Below, in pieces: positions 52,033-64,000 of a DNA stretch of 64,000 bases. Within the stretch, counting starts at the first letter, position 1; every line of letters begins with the position of its first letter. Under the pieces are notes generated by a model. It did no database searches, was not told the origin of the DNA, and saw only the letters and a list, made by a program, of their open reading frames with translations. The stretch comes from Anoplolepis gracilipes (taxonomy: Eukaryota > Arthropoda > Insecta > Hymenoptera > Formicidae). The stretch is taken from NCBI RefSeq assembly GCF_047496725.1, contig NC_132971.1, forward strand, positions 8,088,001-8,152,000. The letters run 5' to 3'. Both the position numbers and the translations under genes were made by a program.

Positions 52033-53536
52033 CAAATGGGGAGGAAGGGACGCAATCCATTCGAGTACGCCTTTACGGATGCGAAATAATCGCTTTTTAA
52101 TCGCTCGTCAATTAATTAAGTACAAAAGCGGACGGACAATGAGATGAAAAGCGGATTAGGTAGACGAAGGAACGCATGTCGCGCGTATCACACGTCATAC
52201 CACACACCACATCACATTATACCACGATCCACGATGGATACTAAATATTTACAAGTGAGACAAAATCGTACTCTGATTGCAGTATCGCGCACTGCGACAT
52301 TTGTCGGTACATTTTAATTAACAAAAAACATAACGATCGCGAGATGATGCAATTTTATATGTTTTTAGTACAATCGGTGGAAATATAGGATTGCATTAAA
52401 TTGTGACGTAATCGCATAAGATGTTTCTGAATAATTAAAATATTGACAAATGTCATTTAAAAATATTCTACAGAATATATCTATATAAACTTCATCTGGA
52501 ACGTGCGCGAATAAATTACACACGTTCATAATTAACGCGTATTTATCTCGTCTATATGTACGTATATATATATATACGTATAGGTATACATAATATAATC
52601 TATTATACTTCTTTCTATATTTTAATTTTTTTATAAATTAAATTAAATAATATATCTCTCTATGTATCGCGGTACAGATACGCTTATTCTCTTTCCACTC
52701 TTGATTTACAATCTCAAACTTATAATTACATCCAACATTTTTAAGGTCGAAATGTTTTTACATAATGAGTTGGTCAATCCTTGAACGAGCTATTGAGATT
52801 AATGAGCACATTTTACCGTTAGTATTGTCAGTTCGTTTCTACTTGAGACTAGACTCAAGTAACTACGAAGTAAAGTACTCATCCTAGAGAGAAAGAGAAA
52901 GAGAGACAGAATTGACGGAAGATTGTAGGAAAATGCATTTTCCTACGATTCTCCCGAGGTTCAATCGAGATAACTGGATATTCATGGAGCTTCGACGAAT
53001 GCATTGAAATTCTCATCGGAATTCGTTCGGTGAATTATGGAAATCTATAATATTTACAAGAGAAAGAGGAACTGCATGTGATTAATGTCGGCAGTGTGGA
53101 GTTTTAAATCGTAGTAAAGATTAAAATCCGATTGTTATTGATTGTTTGCAGAACAATTGATAAAAAATAGATTTATAAAAGCGTTTCAAAATACTCGAAT
53201 AAAATCTAAGTATGTAGTCTGACAAATATAAAGTCGGTCTTTTTTATTCAATAATGTAAAAATATTTTTTGTTGCATATATTCGATAAATTATAAATAAA
53301 CAGACAGAAGCTTAGATATCCATTACTGGATTGTCCTGCGTACATCTTGTTCAATTTTTCTCTATCTGAAATATATATATTTAGAGAGCTACGAGAGACA
53401 TAAAGTTTGATTTTTTTTTTTTGTTCATTCGCAACTAAATTCGAAGTAAGTAAAATACCACGAAGAGCGGTAACATTTTCTATTCCCTCACTGAATAGAC
53501 TTATTGTCGAATTTTTCTCGTTAAAAGTCTGACATA

Positions 53537-53664
53537 CAGTCGGACCTCTTATCCTACGACCGCGAAAGGGGAATTATACCCCACTCTCAAATTTTTGTCG
53601 TAGGATCAGAGGTTTAAGGGGAAGATTCCGAACCGAAAATGTCGTGGGATAAGAGGTCCGACTG
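53537..53664. mobile_element. pogo/Tigger-like MITE
   Basis: The 128-bp element starts CAGTCGGACCTCTTATCC, and its right end is the reverse complement of that, with 23 of 24 terminal bases matching. It is flanked by TA on both sides (53535-53536 and 53665-53666), the target duplication of the Tc1/mariner/pogo superfamily. A second internal copy of the end motif (GTCGTAGGATCAGAGG, about 53598-53613) lies inside. It has no coding capacity. It sits about 470 bases past the protease B stop codon and may be in its 3' UTR. Confidence 0.8.
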
Positions 53665-54137
53665 TACATATGATAAGAAAATATAAAATCTTATTAGTGA
53701 TATTATTTCTGCATTACAGATAAAAAAGACTTAGATTTCGTCTTTCTGCAAGTGTTTCTTTCACTTTCCTCATCCCTAAGTGCAGTTAGGGACCGCTCGG
53801 TGCATTTTTCATCATTCTTTTCAGATTCACGTCTTTGTCAAGTCACTTGATTCATTAGATTCTGAACGTACGTTCGTAGTTACCCCTTCAAGAGTAGTCC
53901 TTGATTCTAGATTCGAATCAGTGGCGCCATACTTCGTCCGAGTTCGTAACACGCGCACAGACCTCCGCGAATCTTTCCGCGCTGGTTCTCTTATTTTTTT
54001 CCTCTTTTTTGCACTAAATTGCACTTGGCTCACAGTTCCGGCAGATGGTGCCGTTTGTCCGCTTAGCGGTCGTCTCGAATGTCCGAAGGAGTCGGCGCAA
54101 CAGCAGAGCGCGAATTTCGAGCTTCCGCCGACGGGTT

Positions 54138-57100
54138 TCAGAACTGCAGGATCTGATTGATCCATTCGCGAAACTCCGAGATGCGCGTGTAAACACCCGG
54201 TTGACTAGGCGCGGCGCAACCGATTCCCCAGCTGATGACTCCGGCAAGGACCCACCGTTTGTCTCGCGTTCTTTGAATAACCATAGGGCCACCGCTGTCA
54301 CCCTAAAAGCGAACAGAAGGTTGTAAGTTAGAACAAATTATTGCTATAAATTTTTATAACAATAATAATGCAGGTCTGACAATTGTGATATACCTGAGAA
54401 AAATCTAAGAATCTAAAGTCTTATCTGAAAGATATAATCTCGAGAGACACGATATTTTTATTGTAATGTGGCAATTATATGTGCACATACATTTGTATAA
54501 TTTTTATTCTAAACATTTTAATCAAAGAATTTGATTGAAAACGTAATAGATGAATTTTCATTAAGAAAAGATTACGAAATCATATATCACAATTGCTTAG
54601 CTTCAAGTTTTTTTTTATTCTTATCACCACATTAATACATCCGCGATTAATTTTTTTTTTCTGTTTCTGAATTTTAATCATAGTTTGACTAAAGTCAATT
54701 TTTAGTGACTTTAATCATTCGTAACTTTTGATAAAATTACAATTTCTTACACCGATTGATTAAATCATATTTCTTATTTATTTCTAAACAAATTAAAAAA
54801 TAATAACAATCGAACCAATAATTTCTAAAAAAAAGATTAAAAAACATAATTTTACAGAAGATCATTTCAAAGATTTGGATGCCATTCCTATGTTCAACAT
54901 TTTTTTAATTTTTATTCAAAAATTTCATGTAGCCCAAAATATTCAGAAAATTATCAACTTTTTTCATAAAAAAAGAATGTTAACATTTTAGTTACATTTT
55001 CAAATGCACCTGCTTGCTTAATCCATACAAAATGTATTATAAGTAAAGAAATACTGACCTCGCAGGAGTCGAATCCACCATTTCTCCATCCGGCACAGAT
55101 AAAAATGTGCGGAATGTGCTCGATGTAACCCGCGTTTCTGTACATCGCTTCGCATACGGTGTTATTAATGACTGGTACTGCAACTTGCTGCAATACGGAC
55201 GGCAGTGGTCCCTCTGCAAAAAAATTAGAAAATAAATATATTGCTCTCAAACATCTGCGCGATGACGAAGAAAATATTTACTTTACGACTCCCAATAAAA
55301 TTGCTTTCTCCGAAAGTAATCAAAAGATTTATATCTTAATTTTAATATTAACATCACAATTAATGAGTATTAATTATCTAAAAGTACCTTCACCTTCGTA
55401 AAGTCTGCCCCACCCAGTAACGTAGGCGGTGCGACCAACATAAGTTTCATCGTCGTCGGGCAAACAGATCGGCAAGACGTTTGGCTGGAAGGGTAGAACG
55501 GGCTCGTAGAATCTCAGAAGGGCAAGATCGTACTCGAAGGTTCGCGCATCAAACTGCGGGTGACTCGCCACGATTTGCACTCTTCTTTCCTGATATCCGT
55601 ATGGTTCGTCTTCGTTCGCTAGATCGTGTTCGCCGATCCTTAACAACAGATCGCTAGGTGGGACACTGCAAAATACACATTGCTCTATTAATTCTTTAGA
55701 AAATTTTCTGTCCGGAGATAAAACGCTATTGACAATCTTGCATTTTAAATAATAAATAATCGAGAAATATATACAGATATTTCATTTGAAGTGCTTTATT
55801 TTTATACAACAAATAAATTAAAGTAAATAAAATAATTTAAAAATTGTATAACAATTATATAAAAAATTAAATAAAAATAGGCATTTTAAATGGAACACCT
55901 TGTATATTAAAAATTTTAATCTTAGAAATGCTTCAACCTTAGAAAAAAAAATTATGATTTATACAATATAATATACGAATAGTAGTGTAGAAAAAAATTT
56001 TTGAACTTTAATTCTTGAAAAATAACGCGGAATTTTTTTCATAAGATCTTATTTGACGAGACACAAAAATCTACATGTAATAATCTTTATCCTTTTTCGC
56101 TTCTCAAATGTGTTAGATGAGAAAATGGTTGTACAAGCGGAGATAATCTTTCTTCATCGCGCGAGAAGATTATCGACGCGAAAAGTCTCAAGGAACGTTT
56201 CGAGAAGAATGGCTTAAGATAAACGGGATTGTGACTGTTACGGCAAACATGATACTCACCTTTCGACGCAATGCGCCGCGGTAATAGCCCAGTTCTCGTT
56301 CAACAACGCCGCGCCACATTTGTGCAGATACGTCTGCGATCGCCATTGACGTAACGAGATCTGCAAATAAATCTCCCAGTGTGAGAGATTCAATAGCATA
56401 TATTGCGTCGATTTAGCTACATTATCTCTTATACATGAGTGATTGTTGTTTTTTAATATGGAAGATTATTATTAGCTTGATTATCCATTCCTGTATATCT
56501 AACAAATTTATCATTGCAATCGTTATTTAAATCTCGATTTTTCTCTACAAATTTTGTTTTCTTTTTTTTTTTTATGAACATTAACATTTAAATAGGATGT
56601 ATAAATAAAATTATGAAAAAATTCTACTGTTCGGATTATTTGTATAGAAAATTTTTTAACTATTATTGCATTTTTTATGCTCACCTGCCAGGGCCATTTT
56701 CCGAAGGAGCTTCGATCACCACCGACAATTCTAGGCTCTGGAAACAGCCTTCGTCCGCACACTGCAAGGATAAACATCGTCGAGTTCATACCCTTCAGGA
56801 AATTCGCGAGTTGGACGATCATGTTGAAGAACGGATGGACTGTATTCGTTTGACTGGATAAACGACGGTTGCGCGGATACATCGTTCATTTAATTCTTTC
56901 GTTTCTGCCTGCAGGCGGATATTTTCGTATCGACAATATTATATGTGCAGCGCTTGCGATACTCAATTGCGCACATCGCATTGATTACGGGAAATTACAG
57001 GCGTTTGAATTTTATTTATGACTATACCGTCATTATTTAAATTAAACTGCACTACCAACGATGGCAGGCAACTTAGACGTAATGACGTAAAAAGTGGTAA

Positions 57101-60100
57101 AATAGATGTAAGTTTATAAATTATAGCGTTTATTCTATGTGGTTTTAACTACTTAAGTAAAATATAAATAGCAAGAGTTGTAGAGCAATTTTAAAAATGG
57201 ATTAACGCGATAATATGGCGGATAAAAGAAAAAACAGCAAAATAATTAAAAACTGCAACAAATTAGTGAATTAAAAAATTTCTAACTATACATTTGTAAT
57301 ATCAGAATTCTATAAGCAAGATAATTGGATAATTCTACAATATTTTGCTGTACTTTTTTTAACAGAATTGTCTTTTGTTTGGGTAAAATACAATTGCTCT
57401 CTCAGATTTGACAAGTTGTCTTTCTTTATTCTTATCGATTAAGAAGTTGAATGTTACCGCGAGAAGATAAAGACGTCGCTACGCGATCAAAAGTCGGATC
57501 ATCTTTAGAGTTTAACTGGGGCAAAATCGAACGGAATAACGCGAATTCCGACAGTGACCCGAATCGGGTTCCGCATTTCACCGGTTATTTTGTTTTTAGT
57601 CCCGAGACTTAGTTCTAGTCAAGTGTAACGATTCGTTCCGGTCACCTAGTGTGGGAACGAGCCAATTTCTTTTATTTGCGTACCGACTTATGCATAATGC
57701 TCATTCGCTGTAATATTGTAACGCGATCTGGCCATACAGTATTTAAGTATTAACCTTCTTTGTAGTCTGACATATTAAGAGTCTCCATCGGTACCGGAAG
57801 CTCCATGTCGATCGTAATACCGGTGATCGTTGAGGGTAAAGTGGTCATCACGGGTTTTGTCGTAACATCGGGACTGACAGTGCTCTCCGTTATTGGTTTG
57901 GCTGATAAAAGAAACAAAGCTATCATAAATTATTTAATTAATTTTAAAAACGACATTTTTATTATAATTTCTATTCTAATATATTTTAGAAGCTTTCTAC
58001 ATATTTTAGAATATATTTTTAATATATATTTAAGAAATATATATAAATATATTTAAAAATATATAAGAAATATAAATATTAAAAATATATAAATATATAT
58101 TTTAAGAAAAATTCTCGCACAAAAAATTTTATCAAATATAAATTTATTCTTATAATACTAAAATCCAGTGAGAGCTTTCAGTTGATTTCTTTAGTATGAT
58201 TTATTGGAAGATATTTCTTCCAAGTTGTTGCTCGTTTGTGCGATTACGCCAACTCTTAAAAGTTCTTCAATCGCGAGCAAACTCCGCTTGCTAAAGCTAC
58301 AATTAATATGTCTTACCAGAAGTCAAAGACTGTACAGTGGATTCCGCAACCGGTTCGGTCGTCGACTCTTGAGTCGGTAACTTTTCGGTGGAAGGCGATT
58401 GAATCATTATCCAGCTGTCCGGAGTTGTTATCGGAGACCAATCAGTTTCCGCTTGTTCTGCGAAGCAAAAACAAAATAGAGCCTAATTGTATTTTAATTA
58501 ATTGTATGAATTTAAAAACTAAACAATTCATTTTCGTTAACGTACATTTGAGGAAGGAGAAGAAGGGAGATGATTTATTATAAAAAAAATAATTTATTGA
58601 GAATTAATAAATCGATTTCAAACTTATCTTCAGCGCCGTAAGATATCACATATAAAAAGTACACTGATAAATTCTTCTTTTAATCCGTAATACATTTGTT
58701 TTTCAGAATGTTTTAGTTTCGAGCAAATACGTTATGTTAATTTAAGGCCGAAAACCGGTTTGATTCTCCGATTTGGGATAGTCAACAGGAGAGAGCGTGT
58801 TCTTTCTTTCTCTTCCTTCTGGAGTAACGAAGCGTAGGATAGTTATTAGAAGATAATTCTCGCTGTATGACGAGACGGATAAAGTATATGTAAAGGAGAT
58901 GATTATGATTCCGCGTCGGCGGAGAAGTCAAGAGATGGCCGGTTTGGAAACCGTTACGACGTTCCGTCCCAATGGTGTATTATAACGTTTGTCGAAGCAA
59001 CGGCATGATCCACATAGCGTTTCCACGAGGCTGTCTTTTCTAGGATCCAAGTAATGACCTTGGTTCACATCTATAATATTACTCGAATCTAAATTTTTCT
59101 CCAATTTTTCACCCCACTTTTCAACCCAACACTTACTTTGATACTCTAAGCAATTAGAATGTCTTTTTTGAAATTATTTAACTTTAGTTGAATCGAATTT
59201 GATTTACAGTTTCGTCGAAAACTCGGAAAAATTATTCGTTCACTGCCTGAGGTATACAAGTTTAATTCCTATATAAATTAAATGAATCGCGAAAATCTCT
59301 AAACAAGAGGATCTATAAACAAGAAAATTTTAATTGAAGAACAGAAGAAAAATTTCGACTTTAGGCTCGATTTTTTAAACTGTTAAAGAATAAAATATTC
59401 ATACTTATCGGATGCTGCGAATAAATGCGTGGCGGCTTATCTCAAGCATCTCTCGATGTAATCTAATTTCGTCAGGCAATTACCGAGTTGCAATTTTATG
59501 CCGTTTAAGACCGTGCAGCCTATCTCTTGGACTTGATGCAAACCCGGCGATATTCGGGAAAAACCGGTCGAAACAGATTACGCCGAATCATTGACCTCAT
59601 AAAAATACGTGAACTTTGGAAGCGGATAATATCCTTTTGCATCATAAACACGACATTAAAATCCGGAAGAGAAAGAGGAATAAATTTCGTTTTATTATCT
59701 CGGAATGAATATATGTGAATGAGACATGTTTAAAAAAGAAAATTAACCAAGTTCATAAAAATCATATATTTAAAATGGACTTGAATAAATTTTATAAAGT
59801 TACTTTTATTTTTTCTCGTAAAATTTAGAAATAATATCCAAAAGTTATTTTGGTCTTTTCTTGATCGTTTATTCTAATAGATTTTTGCGATGTCTTCGGG
59901 TATCATGCATTATACTTTGATGTTTTATTACACTCGGCGATGCGCAGTCGCGGATTTTAAATATGCTTCTTTCGTCGGCATCGATTACTACCTTCGAGGA
60001 ATTATCGGAAACGTGATTAGCAGCCTTATTCGATCTGCGTCTGTATGCTAAACTAGTGAAATCGAAGAAAACGAACGTTCATTGTGTAACGCGACGTCCT

Positions 60101-63058
60101 TGTCGACAATAGGAAATCGTGATAGCGATCCAGCTCGAACGTCACGTGCGTCAAAACGCTGAGAATAGCGAAAGCTTGGTGAGTTTGACGGATTGCTAGG
60201 AAATTTATAATAGTTGCTTCCGCCTTTCTTTTCCGATCGACGATATGATAAATATAGCTGTTAAAACTCAAAATCTTCCTCTTTTACAACGACGTAGAAA
60301 AGTACAACAATTAATCTTAAGATTAATTTAAATACATAATTATATTAAATTATATTAATATAAATAATATATTATAATTATATTAAATATTAAATTAAAA
60401 AATTTACATTATTTTATTGACAGTATTGGAAAGAAATTCGATAACATTTGTTTTACTAACCTGATGATGTAGTTTCTGTTGACGTTGACGAGGACGTCTC
60501 GGGCGTTTTTGCGGTAACTTCATCAGAATTCGAACTCCACGTGACCAAGCCCGGAGAGTAGGTAGTCAACGGGATTTCCTCGAGGGTGTGATTAACATTT
60601 TGACCCTTGGTGGGAGGCACGTAGGTCGAGGTGCTTTCGTTCCTAACGGTAAACGTGGATATCGAACTTGAGATACTCGTAGTGACTTCTACGATGCTGG
60701 ATGATGTGTTTACAGGAATCTTTGTCAAAGGTTTAGTCACTGGTTTCGTCGTGGTAGGCTTTGGCCTCGTAACACCAACCGTCGAGCCGATGGTCGACGA
60801 CAACAACGGCTTCGTTCTCTCTGTAGTCGTCGTGGTGCTATTTGCTTCGGGTTTAGTGGTCTTGGTTGTCGTGCTGGTAATCTTAGTAGGCTTTGACCTT
60901 GTCGTAGTCGTCGACAGCGACGGTTTAGACGTAGTCGTTTTGCCATCGGTCGTTATTTTACTTGTCGTTGGTCTGACAGTGGTTGTCCTGATCGTCGACG
61001 TTTTTGTCGACGTTGTCGTCTTCGGCGTCGTCCTCGAAGTCGTTGTTTTCGCAGTAGTCACCGTCTGATCTGGGCTCTTTGTCGTAGTGGAAATCTTTTG
61101 ACTGCTCGTGTTCGGAACTGTTGATGTTATAATGGTCGATGGTCTGGTTCCAGTGGAGGTTAAAGTACTCTCCGTGACGGTCGTGCTGGACGATCCGATG
61201 TGGCTGACCGAGCTGAAGGTCGACTGCGGCCTGCTTGTCACTGGCAGAGTAGTACCAAGAGTGGAGGTCGCAAGAGGTTTCGAGGAACTCAACGGTAATT
61301 TCGTCAAACTAGCGGGTTTCTTCGTGGTCGTCACCGGGCGTTTCGTTATCACGGTGGTGATGGTGGAGGTAGGTCTCTTGGTGCTGCTGACGGTGCTGAC
61401 AGGCTTTTTGATAGTCGTTTGAGTCACAGGTTTGGGCGACGTCGTGTTCCTCGGCGGAAATCTGGTCGAAGGTGACACTTGTTGCGTAGTTGTAAGAACG
61501 TTCTTCGTCGTAGTCGATTGAAGAATCGGCCTGCGAGTGGTCGAAACGAGCGGCTTCTGAGAGGTCTGCGTTGTCAGTCTTTGTACCGTTGTTGTAGAGA
61601 CAGCGGGTCTCTTCGTGGTCGCTTTCGAAACCGACGTGGTGGTTGCCAGTCTCGTTACGTCTTCGCTACTAGGTCGTAGAGTAGAAGTCGAAGTGTGCGG
61701 TTTCGTAGGTTGCCTTGTCGTGCTCGGAGATATACTTGCTGGTTTAGTCACGACATTGACAGTGGTTCTCACAGCTTCCGTGCTGGACCCAGTAGCGCTT
61801 TGCACGGTTTGGAACGTGGTGAGACGAGTGGTCTGCGTAGTCGTTTCAATCGTCGTAATTGTTGGCTTCTTTGTCGTCAATTTTGTTGTATTTCTCGATA
61901 TACTCGTTAAAGTTTGTGTGCTTTGCGTATTCGAGATCACAGGCGTTGTCTATAAAATTATCGATATATATAAATTATTGATAATTAATTTGGACAGTAT
62001 GAGATTCTTGGTCAATGTTATCTAATATTTTAAAAGCAACATTGTCACAAACTAATTAACTAATAAAGTTATATTTTTGATATAATATATTATAATTATA
62101 AATTAATGTTTTACAGCATTTCTTAAAAAAGAAATTAAAATTTAATCAGCCGAGTGATTCAAAAATTATAAATTCATATACATATATATATTTTGCTACA
62201 TGTGTGCTGATGATCAAGCACTTTAATGAGCAACTTTCTTCCTTGAATATATGAATCGATTGTGAGATTACGCGAGCTACTACGTTTATCTCGATGATCT
62301 CACGCAGAGAAAGTTATTATAATATCTGAATGAGAGATGAGAAAATATGATGTCTTACATTTCGTGTGCAATAATTTAAATTACTTAACTCTCACTGTCA
62401 CATATTTACTTGTTAAAAAAATAATAAGATTTTTACATTTTTTTATGTAATAAAGTTAAATTGCACAACAATCTCACATTGTATTATATATTCTAAAAAA
62501 ATACATAAAGTGATTCAAATGAAGCACGCAGGAATTCCTTATATTATCAGTGCATTTTATCAATATTAACTCCGCCGCAAATGACTTGACAGAGCAATTA
62601 TTCTCGAGACAGGTAACTTTGATTCCATCGATTCGCCTCTAACAATTTCAAGCTGTCACGCTACTCATCTCGCTGACACGTGGCGAGGCCGGCTAGTTGC
62701 TTCATTAGCAATCGCTAACGTCTACTACTTGCCGTGGTTTGAGGAGCCTCTTCTGGTTTCCTCTCATCTGTCGGCTTTGGCCTCGTAAAGTACTCTGATA
62801 TGCTGTTGCTCGGGATGGGCTTGCGGGTCGTGATAAACGGCCTTGGCGGCGACGGCGGCCCGTCGTCGATGCTGTTATCCTGCGGGAAGATGTCCGGCTC
62901 GTCGTCGATCTTGCAGCAGCTACCGAAGTAGAAGCGATCGATGCAGGTGCCGAGGTGCGTGCCATTAGCCTTCGCGCAGGTAAACGCGAACATACACACG
63001 CCGGTCTCGCCACTCCTGCGTGACACGCAGGGCAAGTGCCTGATGTTTCTGCCTGTAC
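54138..63058 (-). CDS. secreted filzig/Stubble-type serine protease B, 5'-partial
   Basis: Ten coding exons: 62733-63058, 60461-61949, 58317-58457, 57755-57901, 56685-56761, 56260-56360, 55394-55665, 55059-55213 and 54138-54302 join in phase, with the start exon outside the window (so nine are seen). They give 956 residues. A six-cysteine knot (PCVSRR...VCMFAFTC...GTC...GSCC) comes first, then a ~500-residue Thr/Ser/Pro/Lys mucin-like stalk, and an S1 peptidase domain. Activation is at EPR/IVGG; the triad is His in ITAAHC, Asp in EYDLALL and Ser in GDSGGP. Asp before SCEGDSGG predicts trypsin-like specificity. The penultimate exon is 155 nt with the same phase as in protease A, and both last exons begin at GDSGG, showing a shared origin. 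Protease B alone has an extra intron after WPWQ. Like Stubble-type relatives it probably acts in apical extracellular matrix. Confidence 0.9.
58458..60460. other. 2-kb intron of protease B
   Basis: This intron lies between the mucin-like exon and the next stalk exon. It has a few moderately GC-rich stretches (about 58.8-59.0 and 59.9-60.2 kb) and no supported gene or element. Confidence 0.5.
60461..61949 (-). other. mucin-like Thr/Ser/Pro stalk exon of protease B
   Basis: A single 1489-base exon encodes 496 residues made mostly of Thr, Ser, Pro and Lys in imperfect TTKRP/STTT units. It should be heavily O-glycosylated and act as an extended stalk between the cysteine knot and the protease. 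The low-complexity codons create long open frames on the opposite strand, which are not genes. Confidence 0.85.
62727..62732 (-). other. probable GC-AG intron donor in protease B
   Basis: The cysteine-knot exon must end in phase 0 to meet the mucin exon (acceptor TTTATAG at 61950). No GT donor in that phase exists before the stop. ACG/GCAAGT matches the donor consensus of GC-AG introns and gives phase 0 at 62733. The nearby GT donors (GCAA/GTAGTA and AGA C/GTTAGC) give the wrong phase. Confidence 0.6.
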
Positions 63059-64000
63059 CTACAAGGTAAAGGAAAAAAAAAAACAGCTGTTATTACATCC
63101 TCCTCACAAGTCTCTCCAACAAACTAATTCCTCTGATCAAAATTCTCTACTTTTAAATATTTCTTGATACATTAGAGAAAAATATTTATATTAGTTTTTT
63201 TTTATTTTAGACTCTCCAGTTTTTTACAATTTTCGGTTTATATTCTTATGAAATATATATGTATAATACTATAATAATATAAAATAAATAATATATAATA
63301 TATCATAAATAATTATTTGTAATTATGATATATATAACATATAATATTAGGGGATATAATATTATGGGATAGAACGGCACCGTGGGGTACAATGGTGCAG
63401 AGTCGATATCTTTTTACAGAGATGCTACCATGTCATGAAATATGTTGCAATTATTGCTATTAGGTGTCTCTTTCTGCTTGCTGTTATCAGTGATCGCAAT
63501 ATTTTTAGTTGAAAGTTGCTATAAATTATTTAATGCACTTGCTGTTCTCTCCGCGACTGAGTTGTAATTCTTCGATATATTTACATAAGGTAAACAATGA
63601 TAAAATTCTATTTTTTATTATCGTAAATACATTTATGTTTTAAAATGATCTTTTCTTATTAATTTCTTACTGTGTCCATGCAAATATTGATTAATTATAA
63701 TTTTTTATATGATTAAAAGTAAATAAATACGTTTTGAGGCTTAATGAAATATTAGCCCACGAAATGTTGTACTTTTTATTTTTATACTAGAGAAAGAAAG
63801 AGAGTATACATAGATGCTGTCTTTCAAAATTAATACCAAAAATTATTACATTAAAGGATATTTTTCCATGTTTTAAAGAGAAAAATATTTATTATAACAA
63901 GAGAATTGTTTTTATTTATTAATTTATAGTTATCATTTAAAAATACAAATCTATATTTTTATGTTCTATATATCATATTATAATATACAACTTTTAAGAA
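63059..64000. other. AT-rich intron or flank of protease B
   Basis: No signal-peptide exon with a phase-1 donor was found here, so the first exon of protease B is probably off the right end. A fragment near 63360-63410 (CACCGTGGGGTACAATGGTG) is GC-rich and may be repeat-derived. Confidence 0.45.

Larger units (their letters stand above)
29083..54137. other. 25-kb gene desert between proteases A and B
   Basis: No multi-exon gene is established in this stretch. It is AT-rich with GC/CpG-rich islands at about 30.85-31.35, 32.2-33.6, 34.2-35.3, 36.0-37.1, 42.7-43.9, 45.6-46.15 and 51.65-52.3 kb. It also holds a nested fold-back element, dispersed repeats, microsatellites, a probable odorant-receptor fragment and a pogo-like MITE, all listed separately. 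It probably contains upstream regulatory DNA and the 5' UTR exon of protease A. Confidence 0.5.

Noticed and set aside
53780..54326. Frames on both strands over the last exon and 3' region of protease B
   Set aside because: The GDSGGP exon frame on minus is the true one. The others overlap it out of frame or lie in GC-rich 3' UTR.
60631..62025. Long plus-strand open frames opposite the protease B mucin exon (Val/Leu-rich)
   Set aside because: They are complements of Thr/Ser/Pro-rich codons. The minus frame joins the cysteine knot and protease exons in phase, so these are shadows.

Overview
The window is nuclear DNA of an insect, most likely a hymenopteran and probably an ant. Intergenic DNA is very AT-rich with scattered GC/CpG-rich patches. 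Genes are split by GT-AG introns, simple repeats and small non-autonomous DNA transposons are common, and the encoded proteins are insect ones (an ITG-like neuropeptide precursor and filzig/Stubble-type serine proteases). There are no operons, rRNAs, CRISPR arrays or other prokaryotic features, and I saw no tRNA.

Four protein-coding genes can be rebuilt exon by exon with matching splice phases, and all lie on the minus strand. They are: (1) a 781-residue protein with twelve C2H2 zinc fingers at 894-3545; (2) the ITG-like neuropeptide precursor at 9936-13053, five coding exons and 221 residues; (3) protease A at 19053-29082, seven coding exons and 1239 residues, with a signal peptide, a six-cysteine knot, a long Ser/Thr/Pro-rich stalk and a trypsin-like domain; (4) protease B at 54138-63058, a paralogue of A with the same layout whose signal-peptide exon lies off the right end. 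In both proteases the His/Asp/Ser triad, the IVGG activation site and the Asp of the trypsin S1 pocket are present.

Layout: 1-893 is 3' flank; 894-3545 zinc-finger gene; 3.5-9.9 kb is AT-rich with a possible divergent plus-strand transcript and a hAT-like MITE; 9.9-14.8 kb is ITG-like and its probable 5' exon; 14.8-19.0 kb has two candidate orphan exons; 19.05-29.1 kb is protease A; 29.1-54.1 kb is a 25-kb gene desert with GC-rich islands, a nested fold-back transposon near 42.3 kb, a dispersed direct repeat at 44.9 and 46.2 kb, and a probable decayed odorant-receptor fragment near 47 kb; 54.1-63.06 kb is protease B; the rest is AT-rich intron or flank.

The two proteases probably act in the apical extracellular matrix of epithelia (cuticle, tracheae), as filzig- and Stubble-type relatives do in Drosophila. 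The neuropeptide gene next to protease A is a different pathway. Less expected features include the Dickkopf/prokineticin-like cysteine pattern of the ITG-like precursor, a GC-AG intron in protease B and the three-layer fold-back element. No novel system stands out beyond these.
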